Source of the DNA: Natrarchaeobius chitinivorans
Lineage (GTDB): Archaea; Halobacteriota; Halobacteria; Halobacteriales; Natrialbaceae
Direction of reading: 5' to 3'
Assembly (NCBI RefSeq): GCF_003841505.1
Contig: NZ_REGA01000048.1
Span: forward strand, 1 to 44,423
Length of the DNA stretch: 44,423 nt
The translations under genes were made by a program, and so were the position numbers. The notes under the pieces are model-generated. The model was given only the letters and a program-made list of their open reading frames with translations, was not told the origin of the DNA and made no database searches. This document shows positions 31,772 through 40,291 of the stretch, one piece after another (the stretch's first letter is position 1; every line of letters starts with the position of its first letter).

Positions 31772-33755
31772 CTCTGACGAACTCGAGGAGGCAACCGACA
31801 ACGCGTTCGACCTCCTCGAGTCTGCGCGGCCTGTCACGAACAGTGACGATGAAATCGAGAGTTTGGTCGAGCAGGAGATCCCGACCGCTGGTGGCGACGA
31901 CGTCACGCTCGAGTTCGACGAAGACAGCGATGTCGGCGATCCCGAACCTCGAGCAGCGTGTCGGTTCTGCCAGGAAGAGTTCCACACGGTCACGGCAGAG
32001 CGGTCGCACCACTCCGAAGATCGGTGTGATCAGGAGTCGCCGGTGTTCCGGCCGGACGGACGGCCGCTGATCGATCCCCAGTTGCACAAGTTCGGCGGGC
32101 ACTTCCTGTTTGTGCCCGGACTCGGCGATCTCCGTGGGTCACAGGACGGGATGGCTCCGTACTTCGGGATCGTCTCGCAGTTCGATCGCTGTCTGCAAGA
32201 GGACGGCGAGGACTACGTCGGATCGTTCGAGAGTGCTGGCGACTCCTGGGTTCTCAACCACGACGAAGACAAGGTCAAGTATTGGCAGGGGCAGATCGAG
32301 ACGCGTCCAGGCGACGTTGGCGATGCGTACTACGAGTATCAGATCGGCGTCGTCGCTGAGGATGCGGTCGGTCGGAAACGGATTAATTTCCAGTTCAGAC
32401 CGTCGCTGCCGGAAGCAACGAACGCTGAGACTGGTGAGCGAATCCAGTCGATGCCGGCTGATCTTCCCGAGGGCATTCGTGTCCAGGTCGAGAGTGCGAA
32501 CGTCGAGCCCGAGGAGATGTTCGGGGTGTTACGGGATTTGATGAGAGAGATCGACGTCGATCCGGCGTACTTCGACGTCGAGAATCTCCACGAGCATTCG
32601 AGAGTGACCGGGCTCGAGCTATACGTACGCGCCGTCCGCGAGATCGTCGAGAAGCAGGTCGTCGAAACCGGTGCCTTGTTCGATCGACTGGCTCAGTTCT
32701 CGAGCGTTCGGCGAGGCCGCGGCGAATACGTGTGGGACAACGAGGAGATCATCGGCCACCGTCACGCCGTCGCGATGAACGAGACGTCACTCGGGAAACT
32801 CTATCGGCAGGGCGAGCACGAGGTCGGCAAACTGCTGAAGAGCTATCTGATGAAGAATCCCGAGAAGCAGGGCGGTCCGACCGCTGAACCGAAGATCGAA
32901 GTTCAGTGGAACAAGGAGTACAGCGACTATCTCGGCGGCAACGCCGTTCCATGGATCGATCCGGACGGCTACGATTTCGAGGATCTTCGTGATGAACTTG
33001 ACGAACACCTGATGTTCGCGCTGAACGCGGCCGAACTACCGCTTCGGGCCGATCCGACGGTGTACGTCGCCGACGAGTACTGGGATGTCGAAGAGTCCGA
33101 GCGTGACGTGGCGGTCCACTCAGATCCGACCGAGGAACTGAAAGAAGCGGAGGAAGATCTCACTCGAGCCCAGCTCGCTCGCGAGGACTTGACGCCGACC
33201 GACCGCGCCGTGATCAAGGCGCTGGCCGACGGCGGTCAACAGCACTACGAGCAAATCGTCGAGAAGACTGATACCTCGAGCAGTTCGGTGTACCGCTCGA
33301 TCGATAAGTTCGGAACGCTCGTCGAGAAGGTGGGTCGCGGGACGTACGATCTGGCCGACGACGTCGTCCGCGAGAAGATCGAGGACGTGTTCCATGCGCT
33401 CGAAGACGTTACCGAGTGGGTCGAGCGCGGGATCGAGGCGGTCGTCGAGGGGAGTGGCGAGATCGCCGACGACTCGGCACTCGCGAAGTGGGCACGACGG
33501 CACGGTGCGATCCTCGATGGCCACCACGACAATCTCGAGGTCGAGCTGACCGGCAGCTTCGCCTCGAAGTACGAAATCCGGAAGTTGCTTCGGTTCGGTC
33601 TCCAGGCCGCCCAGGAGACCGGTGCGAAGACTCGAGCACGGTTCGTTGACGGTTCGTTCACGTTCCGGTTGAACGGAGAGCGACGTCCTCACCAGGAGCC
33701 GTTCCATCACGTCGGCGATCGCCTGTTCTGTCTCGGCGCTCGCACTGAGCGATAA
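31755..33755 (+). CDS. large zinc-finger/winged-helix protein, 666 aa (DUF7845-like)
   Basis: An acidic leader (1-65) precedes a C2H2-like finger (CRFCQEEFHTVTAERSHH, then C). The central domain (about 95-460) includes GHFLFVPGLGDLRGS, APYFGIVSQFDR and WNKEYSDYLGG and resembles haloarchaeal DUF7845 proteins. Around 475-570 is a winged helix (LTPTDRAVIKALAD, TDTSSSSVYRSIDKFGTLVEKV) and then helices and a final beta region. It is the last and largest gene of the operon. In haloarchaeal plasmids and proviruses such proteins occupy the place of a replication or packaging factor, but no enzymatic motif is visible. Function unknown. Confidence 0.7.
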   Translation: MSREPDSDELEEATDNAFDLLESARPVTNSDDEIESLVEQEIPTAGGDDVTLEFDEDSDVGDPEPRAACRFCQEEFHTVTAERSHHSEDRCDQESPVFRPDGRPLIDPQLHKFGGHFLFVPGLGDLRGSQDGMAPYFGIVSQFDRCLQEDGEDYVGSFESAGDSWVLNHDEDKVKYWQGQIETRPGDVGDAYYEYQIGVVAEDAVGRKRINFQFRPSLPEATNAETGERIQSMPADLPEGIRVQVESANVEPEEMFGVLRDLMREIDVDPAYFDVENLHEHSRVTGLELYVRAVREIVEKQVVETGALFDRLAQFSSVRRGRGEYVWDNEEIIGHRHAVAMNETSLGKLYRQGEHEVGKLLKSYLMKNPEKQGGPTAEPKIEVQWNKEYSDYLGGNAVPWIDPDGYDFEDLRDELDEHLMFALNAAELPLRADPTVYVADEYWDVEESERDVAVHSDPTEELKEAEEDLTRAQLAREDLTPTDRAVIKALADGGQQHYEQIVEKTDTSSSSVYRSIDKFGTLVEKVGRGTYDLADDVVREKIEDVFHALEDVTEWVERGIEAVVEGSGEIADDSALAKWARRHGAILDGHHDNLEVELTGSFASKYEIRKLLRFGLQAAQETGAKTRARFVDGSFTFRLNGERRPHQEPFHHVGDRLFCLGARTER

Positions 33756-34208
33756 CCGAGTAGTTACATCTTTTTCGACCGACTTTATTTCTGCAAGTTT
33801 ACTTTCTCCATATCTGGCCTACACAAGTCAGCTTGAATTATTCTGCCGAAAGGGGGAAGAGTGTCGCACTCGACCCATATCACAAAAGTATCACTTCCCG
33901 GCGTTTGGGCAACACCCCTTAGGGCGTGTGCCTAAGGGCACAACCTCAAAAAAACCACTGCGGCTGGTCAGTCGGCTGTTTCAGTTGATCCACACGAAAC
34001 GTACCCCCTGTCCGAAGGACAGCACGGAACAATTTCGTCGTACCGCTTCTCTGTCCCCAAGGGGCCAGCGCAAAAAATTACAGAGCCCCCGCCCCACCTC
34101 CGTACGAAAATCTCCAGTTGAAGCACATGAAACGGGGGTTATACCAGATACATCGGGTTATCCTTTCTAGGGGAAGGTTCAAATAGATCCCATATAATAG
34201 ATGGACCA
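33756..34208. other. non-coding region rich in inverted repeats
   Basis: About 450 bp between the GC-rich operon and an AT-rich gene pair. It contains an 8-bp perfect inverted repeat with 7-base loop (CCCTTAGG at 33916-33923, CCTAAGGG at 33931-33938), CTGTCC/GGACAG at 34008-34022 and the palindrome CCCCAAGGGG at 34055-34064. An open frame at 33928-34170 lacks haloarchaeal composition and is not called. The region could hold a terminator, an origin or a module junction. Confidence 0.45.
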
Positions 34209-35231
34209 ATGTCAGTTGATAAGGACAAGATTAGAAATATCTTGGAAAGTGATTCTATCAAGGCTTCTCACCTGAAAGACTTGGTCGATGAAAGGGGGTT
34301 GGATGTCGAACCACGAACAATCGATAATATGATTACAGCCCTTCTTTCAGAAAAATGGACTACTGACGAGTTTGATGAATTGAAGAAGAAGCTCGTTATG
34401 ATTCAGAAAGAATCATCTCCACATGGATATTATGTCGGAACAATTGAGGATTTGCCGGATGCCACTCCACAGAAAGATCACGAAGAACTCCAAGAGGCTC
34501 TCCGTATCAATGAGGCCAGTTTTGATGGAGACGACTTAGTTGACTCGGGTTTCAAGGTGAATAAATCACTTCCTGATCTGGTCACTGGTATCTATTGGAC
34601 CCAGACCACTACCTATGAATCGGACCCATTCGATAACTTAAGGACAAGGACTAAATTATATGATTTCGGGTTCGAATTCCACCTTGATGAGGGTATCGTG
34701 CATATAATTGGAGATAATTTTGGGAAATTAGGGGAGGTGATGTCGGCCCTTGAAGAAGTTGGTGTCGATATCGAAGGAGTAGGCCATGACGGCGTTCATC
34801 CAGACGATGCTCAAACATATGTGAAAGGCTTTATAAACGACCTGTCTGATGGATTGCAAGACAAGCGTGCTCAACAAAGCCTTACGAACTTCGGTTCAGG
34901 AAGCCACAATCCCCTAATAAGCGTCCATACGGTGCATATCCGTCTATCAGGAGGAGCCCTTCAAAAAGCCGATCTCGAAGGGAACCAAGATATCTTCGAT
35001 AATGATACTGTGGAGGATCTAACAGAAAACAAGAACGGAAAAATTGCGCAAATGAAGGGCGATCTAACCTACAAAGACACGAGCTTTGGATTTAATATCG
35101 GATACAATGAAAGACTTGGCAGAATCAGAATTAAAAAGAAAACAGGGAAAGATGGCGACGTAGATATTGTAGAAGAGGCTTTTGAATTTGTATACTCATA
35201 TTATATAGAATACTATATTGAGAAGCCATAA
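34209..35231 (+). CDS. AT-rich island gene 1, hypothetical (340 aa)
   Basis: Not recognised. Residues 1-55 resemble a winged helix or helical bundle (KIRNILESDSIKASHLKDLV). The central region has strands and helices (FGFEFHLDEGIVHIIGD, GEVMSALEEVGVDIEGVGHD) suggestive of a ferredoxin-like unit. The C-terminus is beta-rich and ends in a Tyr-rich segment (VYSYYIEYYIEKP). No membrane segment is present. GC content and codon use are clearly lower than in flanking genes, indicating separate acquisition. It is coupled to the following membrane protein (TAATG), so the two probably act together. Confidence 0.7.
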   Translation: MSVDKDKIRNILESDSIKASHLKDLVDERGLDVEPRTIDNMITALLSEKWTTDEFDELKKKLVMIQKESSPHGYYVGTIEDLPDATPQKDHEELQEALRINEASFDGDDLVDSGFKVNKSLPDLVTGIYWTQTTTYESDPFDNLRTRTKLYDFGFEFHLDEGIVHIIGDNFGKLGEVMSALEEVGVDIEGVGHDGVHPDDAQTYVKGFINDLSDGLQDKRAQQSLTNFGSGSHNPLISVHTVHIRLSGGALQKADLEGNQDIFDNDTVEDLTENKNGKIAQMKGDLTYKDTSFGFNIGYNERLGRIRIKKKTGKDGDVDIVEEAFEFVYSYYIEYYIEKP

Positions 35232-35980
35232 TGGGGAGACAATTCCAATTTGAGGTTCAATATACCCTCTCACTCATTGTCGGTGTGTTAGGTTTGATCG
35301 GAACAGAGGCCCTTAGCGGCTATATCCGCTTGGAAGTAGGATTAGGGTTCCTAATTATGGGTGGATTCCATTTAATATTGCTATCTATAGTATATAGCTT
35401 TGAAAAGACTGTATCGATACCAATACCGTTAGTTGAGCGGATAGAGGGAGCTAGCGTATGGACATTACGATTAGCAACACTGTTCTTCGTATATTTGCTA
35501 TTCCATGGCCTGAGTAGGAGTCTCTTACCCACTGCAGTCTCTGAAACAAACCGAGGTCTTATTGTGTTTGGGTTACCACTTCTACCTGTTGTGATCATCG
35601 TGATGGCATACATCCTCAGCATCTTACCTTTCAAGAGGTTCTCTGATGATGTCTCCATCACGATTGTCCCGGATGGTCTCACGATCTTTGAGAACTATGA
35701 GGATGGAAGGCCGGGACATATTGAAGTAGTAAATGATGGTGAAAGAACTCACGAGTTTGAGATAGTCATTGACCTTCCAGAGAATGTATACGCCCGTTAC
35801 AAGGGAGAAGAATATGCTGACGAGATTAGAGAGACTCTCTCATTTTCAGGGAAAGGTCTCCAAACTATGGATTTGCAACTTCGTCATGACTCTTCAACAC
35901 AAAAAATGGCACTGACCAAAGTGAATGTTGACTATAAAACGTCTACGAGAGAGATCGAATGGGAAACTCTGTTAGCTTGA
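35231..35980 (+). CDS. AT-rich island gene 2, membrane protein with beta domain (249 aa)
   Basis: Four hydrophobic helices (about 10-28, 33-53, 72-95 and 110-130) are followed by a cytoplasmic or exported beta-rich domain of about 110 residues (VSITIVPDGLTIFENYEDG, then EFEIVIDLPENVYARYKGE) resembling an Ig-like or CARDB-like sandwich. The start overlaps the upstream stop by one base. A soluble protein plus a four-helix membrane protein in a foreign-composition island is a layout seen in many defence systems, but no known family is recognised. Confidence 0.7.
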   Translation: MGRQFQFEVQYTLSLIVGVLGLIGTEALSGYIRLEVGLGFLIMGGFHLILLSIVYSFEKTVSIPIPLVERIEGASVWTLRLATLFFVYLLFHGLSRSLLPTAVSETNRGLIVFGLPLLPVVIIVMAYILSILPFKRFSDDVSITIVPDGLTIFENYEDGRPGHIEVVNDGERTHEFEIVIDLPENVYARYKGEEYADEIRETLSFSGKGLQTMDLQLRHDSSTQKMALTKVNVDYKTSTREIEWETLLA

Positions 35981-36311
35981 TTTGAATTCCACTATTAATT
36001 TTCCTTCCCCCAGGGATTGTACGTCGACAGAATCGGTTTCGCGAATATGCACACGAGAATCGAGATACCGTGTGTATATCTCGAGTTGCTCATTCGATTG
36101 TCTCACTATTCGTCTGTGACTGACCAACAGTTTCGGACCGATTGAGTCCGCTATGGGGTGTTCAGTGAGTCGAAAAAACTAGGATATCGGGGTCGTGTGT
36201 ACGAATATGTGGATCCGAACCGTCAACACTGACTGAAACCGGCCCGATTTATTGAGTGAATATGGCCGACACAGGTGACCAGGAGCCTACTCTCACAAAC
36301 TGACCCAGTTA
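35981..36311. other. non-coding region with an 8-bp inverted repeat
   Basis: A 330-bp gap between the AT-rich pair and a leftward gene. TCGAGATA (36060-36067) and TATCTCGA (36077-36084) form a perfect inverted repeat with a 9-base loop, possibly an operator or terminator. No convincing gene was found on either strand. Confidence 0.4.
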
Positions 36312-36656
36312 TCAGTCTACGCGGAAGGCTGGGTGGATCCACTCGAGGTAGGGCCGGTGGTGTCGAATCCACTGGTCGAGGTCACGGCCTTTCCAGACGG
36401 TACCGACGCACGGGAGATGACCGTCAATCCCGATCTCGTGGATGCGTAGAACATCGCTCTCGTCTTGTCCACCCTCTTCGTACAAGAAGACTTCACGGCC
36501 CCGACGTCGAAAGCCAACCACGTACGAGCCGACGCTGTGCTTTCGCGTGAGTCTTTGTGCGAGTCGGTCCGGATCTCCAGCCCTATCGACCTTCTTGAGG
36601 TACTCTTGGAGTTCGACCTGGAGCGATTCAAGTTCGCTCGTCATTGCGTATGCCAT
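36312..36656 (-). CDS. hypothetical protein, 114 aa
   Basis: Starts at ATG 36656 (MAYAMTSELES), about 25 nt downstream of a TATA-like CTATTTATC on the minus strand, so leaderless. An N-terminal helix (LESLQVELQEYLKKVDRAG) precedes a beta-rich domain (VGSYVVGFRRRGREVFLYEEGG, HEIGIDGHLPCVGTVW) ending in Trp/His-rich residues. A second in-frame ATG lies at 36644. Not recognised; probably a small soluble regulator or ligand-binding protein. Confidence 0.65.
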   Translation of the reverse strand: MAYAMTSELESLQVELQEYLKKVDRAGDPDRLAQRLTRKHSVGSYVVGFRRRGREVFLYEEGGQDESDVLRIHEIGIDGHLPCVGTVWKGRDLDQWIRHHRPYLEWIHPAFRVD

Positions 36657-36842
36657 ATAGACGCCCACGGAGTTGCGATAAATAGTCTCGAGGGACCGGT
36701 TTCCGTTTCCAAAAGTTTCCGATAACCCTCGCGTCCACCGTATCCGGACGAAAGTCGTTGGGCGATCAATTCCTCTGGACAGCATACCGGCGTATGTGTG
36801 ATAGAAACGTTTAACCCAGTTAATTTGACACCCGGTGGGTGA

Positions 36843-37871
36843 ATGAACCGACCCGAGGCCGGATCCCAGTTCGTTGCTCAGGTCGCGGTGATGTCGATCC
36901 TTGCAGTCGCGACAATCGTCATCATTACACTGCTCATCGGCGCTCCAGGAGCTTCGGTCGAAGGGTTTGAACCAGATGCAAGCGGTACAACACTCGAGAC
37001 CGACGTGGACGAGGTCACGATCGTCGACTCAACGGGGACGGCGATCGAAATGGGTCCGTCACACTCACGCGTCGCGACGGACCTATCCGACGGTGAATCA
37101 GGCGAAGCAGCGTTGTCGACATGGGTGCAACTCGATAGTGAGGCTGCACTCTGGCGGGACTACTACGTCGCCCAGTATGGCGATGCCCAGCTCGTCCTGC
37201 TTCTCATTGACGGTGAATGGACGGGGATTCATACGGATCAGCAGTCGGCTATCGTTTCCACCGACGTAACCAACCACGATACACTTCGGCAGGTTGGCCT
37301 CGAGCACGACTCTGAAGAGTTGCGGTTGTACGTTGACGGTGAATTAGTCGATTCGGAACCGTTGACCGATGGAGACACCGATATCCCAGCAACCGACTCA
37401 TTCTTTGGAACGGTCGAAGAGGTCCGAACGTTCGACAGTACGCTGGAGGCAGACGACTGGCACACGCTGCACGACGATCCAGTCGCACCGGTCGAACCAG
37501 GTTCAGAAACTGCTCGGCTCATGTTCGACGAGTCTGGCGGTGATGAAACGTACGTCGTCTACCACGGCGAGTGGACCGAACTCGAAGGAAACATCGAGTG
37601 GACAGACGGGCTCGAGGGAACGACCCTTTCCGAGGGTGACGATTACGAGATCGACGCACCCGACAACACCATTCAGCCAACGCAAGAAGGAGAATTAGCA
37701 GAGCTACCCCGGGCGTACATCTACACGTCGGATTCCAACCAGTTCATCGCAGCCGATACACTCTCGCGAGTGTTTTCCATCCTTCTGGTTTCACTCGTGG
37801 TGCTGGTCGTAGTTGCAGTGATCACCATGCTTCCTACCTTGTCGGGCGGATCGCGGTCTCGAGGACGATGA
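36843..37871 (+). CDS. membrane-anchored LamG-like surface protein (342 aa)
   Basis: A hydrophobic segment at about 12-35 could be a signal anchor or pilin-like N-terminus. Residues 45-220 form a concanavalin/LamG-like sandwich (ALSTWVQLDSEA, LRQVGLEHDSEELRLYVDG, EEVRTFDSTL). A second beta region follows, and a C-terminal helix (about 308-332) with a basic tail (GGSRSRGR) anchors it. It should be displayed outside the cell or particle. ATGA overlap couples it to a Tat-type partner. Carbohydrate or glycoprotein binding is the usual LamG role; the ligand is unknown. Confidence 0.7.
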   Translation: MNRPEAGSQFVAQVAVMSILAVATIVIITLLIGAPGASVEGFEPDASGTTLETDVDEVTIVDSTGTAIEMGPSHSRVATDLSDGESGEAALSTWVQLDSEAALWRDYYVAQYGDAQLVLLLIDGEWTGIHTDQQSAIVSTDVTNHDTLRQVGLEHDSEELRLYVDGELVDSEPLTDGDTDIPATDSFFGTVEEVRTFDSTLEADDWHTLHDDPVAPVEPGSETARLMFDESGGDETYVVYHGEWTELEGNIEWTDGLEGTTLSEGDDYEIDAPDNTIQPTQEGELAELPRAYIYTSDSNQFIAADTLSRVFSILLVSLVVLVVVAVITMLPTLSGGSRSRGR

Positions 37872-38941
37872 CAGATCAAACCATGACGAACGACACAATG
37901 CAGACCAGTGAAACGACGAACCTCTCACGACGAGCAGTCTTGGCGATAACCGGGTCCCTGGGGGTTGCTACTGCAACCCAGACAGTCAGTGGCGATGTCT
38001 CAGTAGGATCTTCCAGTGGCACACAAGAGGCAACGCCGATCCGAAACTGGCAAGTCGGGCACGAAGACAACGTGCCGGACGATTCGCAGGGGGTTGAGGG
38101 TGATATGTTCTTCACGACCAACGCCGCCCCGGACTACTGGCATGATGGATCCGAGTGGGTTTCGGTCCCCGGAAACGGTGACGGCAGTTGGTCACTGACT
38201 GCCGATGGCGCTCTCGAGCCGACTGACGGCCAGCCAGTCACTGTCGAAAAGGCATACACGGAAACTGTTCCTGACGAAGCGTCGGCGATCCCGAACCGAA
38301 ATTGGGTCGATAGGCAAATAGCCAGCACTCCCGACGTGATCGATGGCTTCGAGAGTGGAACTGTTGCGGAATACGACGGTGATCTCGGCTCGTTCGACGT
38401 CAACAGCGATGACCCTGTTTCGGGAGGGCACTTCAGCCTCAAACTCTTGCCAGACGCTGATGTGGCCGATAGAATCGTCTCGACCACCGGGTTGAACGCG
38501 TATCCGCCGCGTGGGAGTACCATTCTGGCAGACGTCGAAATGGTGAACGTTGATCAAAACGTTCGGCCTGGATTGATTTTCGGCGCAGAAGGGCTCGAGA
38601 ATCACTATACGGCGAGGTACCAGGGGCAAGCCAGTGAAATCCAGATCGGCATCCGTGAAGGCGGGACCTGGGACGTTCTCGATTCGGCATCTATCGATCT
38701 CTCTTCTGGCCGTCACACGTGGCGAGTTGACTTCGACGATCCAACGATCCGATTCGAACTCAGAAACCTCGTCGGCGACGTCGAAGGGATCGTCGAGGTC
38801 GATGACGAGACGTTCGAGGGCCACGGTGTTGGGTACTACATCGGTTCCTCGATATCGTATACAAACGCGGTTTTCCACCGCATCCGACGCCTCTCACAGA
38901 AGTTAGATACGGACTATGACGGTGGCGGAGGAGCCAGATAG
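37868..38941 (+). CDS. Tat-exported LamG-like protein (357 aa)
   Basis: The N-terminus has NLSRRAVLAITGSLG, a twin-arginine export signal followed by a short hydrophobic stretch. Residues 60-130 contain a fibre-like module (GDMFFTTNAAPDYWHDGSEW). The second half is a concanavalin/LamG-like sandwich (GGHFSLKLLP, NHYTARYQGQASEIQIGI, RHTWRVDFDD). The WHDGSEW-type module resembles phage tail-fibre segments. It lies between an anchored LamG-like protein and a carboxypeptidase; all three probably act at the cell surface or on a virion. Confidence 0.7.
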   Translation: MTDQTMTNDTMQTSETTNLSRRAVLAITGSLGVATATQTVSGDVSVGSSSGTQEATPIRNWQVGHEDNVPDDSQGVEGDMFFTTNAAPDYWHDGSEWVSVPGNGDGSWSLTADGALEPTDGQPVTVEKAYTETVPDEASAIPNRNWVDRQIASTPDVIDGFESGTVAEYDGDLGSFDVNSDDPVSGGHFSLKLLPDADVADRIVSTTGLNAYPPRGSTILADVEMVNVDQNVRPGLIFGAEGLENHYTARYQGQASEIQIGIREGGTWDVLDSASIDLSSGRHTWRVDFDDPTIRFELRNLVGDVEGIVEVDDETFEGHGVGYYIGSSISYTNAVFHRIRRLSQKLDTDYDGGGGAR

Positions 38942-38943
38942 CG

Positions 38944-39924
38944 ATGAGTGACGAGCATATTGCAGTAGAGTTAGCGGATCCGTGGTGGGGTCCAAACGGC
39001 TACTGGAACTTTCGACTGAACGGCGTCAAGGACAAGCAAATCTCGTTTCACATCCGAAATATCGAAGAGTCACACCAGGACTTGGATTACCGGCCTGCGA
39101 TAACGGCAGATCCGATGACTGACGAATGGGATCGAGTAGACGAATGGGTTGAGGATGGCTGGACCCACTCGTTCGATATCGACACGGCCTATATTGGATT
39201 CGTCCCGTATCCCTACCGCAAAACAGTTGACTTCGTTTCCGAGGTCTCCGACAGCGAGTTCGTCGAGACTGCGGTCATCGGCCAGAGCGTCCAGGGCCGT
39301 GATATGCATTGTATCCGCATTGGGGATCCTACCGAGAACGGCGAGATGCTCGATATCGTACTCACTACGCGGCTACATCCGGGGGAGACGCTCTCGAGCT
39401 ATCAAATCGAAGGGGCGGTGAACTATATCCTCGATACGTTCAGAGAGAGTGGGTTCGATCGAGCTTACCGCTTTCACATCTATCCGAACGGGAACCCTGA
39501 CGGCATGGTCAACGGATGGCAGCGTCACAACGTCAACGGCGTCAATCTCAACCGACAGTGGGACAAAACAGATCCATCCGTCGAGGTCGAAAACATCCAA
39601 CATGACCTCGAATCACACGTCGACAACTATCATTGGGGAATCGACTGGCATACGCAACCGGCGGACTATCCCACTGTATTCTACGATGCTACCGAGCATT
39701 CTGACGATGAAATCGATACCATCGAGGAAATCGAACGTGCGATAGAAGGCACGTCCGGGTTGAATAGCGTTGACGGTGCAGGACGGGCTCGAGGCTACTT
39801 TACCGATGAATTCGGTGGTCCAGGGATCACCATCGAGACGAAAGATTATCACCCGTACGATGCGGCTACGCTCCGATCCGAGGGGCGTCAAGTAATTCAG
39901 GCGATCACGGATACGGCAGCGTAA
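38944..39924 (+). CDS. M14-family zinc carboxypeptidase (326 aa)
   Basis: The M14 catalytic set is complete: H145 and E148 (RLHPGETLSS), R204 (NLNRQW), H236 (IDWHTQ) and E298 (TIETKD). A beta-rich N-terminal domain (about 1-95, YWNFRLNGVKDKQISFHI) resembles that of cytosolic carboxypeptidase-like members. M14 enzymes remove C-terminal residues or modify peptides. No signal peptide is visible, unlike its exported operon partners, so it may act inside the cell or use another route. It starts 2 nt after the preceding stop. Substrate unknown. Confidence 0.82.
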   Translation: MSDEHIAVELADPWWGPNGYWNFRLNGVKDKQISFHIRNIEESHQDLDYRPAITADPMTDEWDRVDEWVEDGWTHSFDIDTAYIGFVPYPYRKTVDFVSEVSDSEFVETAVIGQSVQGRDMHCIRIGDPTENGEMLDIVLTTRLHPGETLSSYQIEGAVNYILDTFRESGFDRAYRFHIYPNGNPDGMVNGWQRHNVNGVNLNRQWDKTDPSVEVENIQHDLESHVDNYHWGIDWHTQPADYPTVFYDATEHSDDEIDTIEEIERAIEGTSGLNSVDGAGRARGYFTDEFGGPGITIETKDYHPYDAATLRSEGRQVIQAITDTAA

Positions 39925-39960
39925 GAACCACTCTGAATTAAGAATTCTATAGAACGATTA

Positions 39961-40276
39961 CTAAACCAAAAAGCAGGGTGAGTGCTGAGGTGGCATACAG
40001 TCAGCGACCTTAATCTTAAATTTCCAAAGATGATACGGGAGTTCTCTACTGACTCGATCAAACGCTGCTACGTCATCACTGGACTTGTTGTAGGTTATCC
40101 GCAAGTGTCCTCCGTTATCAGAGTTCGAAAACTCCACCGTTCCGCTAGCGTTCTCCACAATCCTCTTGATAAGACACAATCCCAAACTGTTTCAATTGTC
40201 TAACTTAGTTTCGCCCCCTGCAAAACTGCTCGGCGGTCGGCGTCTGGAATTGAATATCCTGGATTCCGTGGGTTGT
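39961..40276 (-). pseudogene. decayed histidine kinase C-terminus
   Basis: Three pieces of one HATPase domain can be read on the minus strand: NPGYSIPDADRRAVLQG (G1-like), then after a frame change FAGGETKLDN, an in-frame TGA, and NSLGLCLIKRIVENASG with GGHLRITY (G2 box). A frameshift and a stop within 30 codons make it non-functional. The upstream kinase domains are missing. This is the second kinase remnant in the window. Confidence 0.7.
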
Positions 40277-40291
40277 TCTCATAAGAGCGTA

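Noticed and set aside
33928-34170. 80-codon plus-strand frame in the repeat-rich gap
   Set aside because: It is basic, low-complexity and spans the palindromes; it lacks haloarchaeal acidic composition.
34165-34192. A GGTTCAAAT word resembling a tRNA T-arm, which could mark an integration site
   Set aside because: The flanking bases do not form a five-pair T stem and no acceptor, D or anticodon arm can be built around it.
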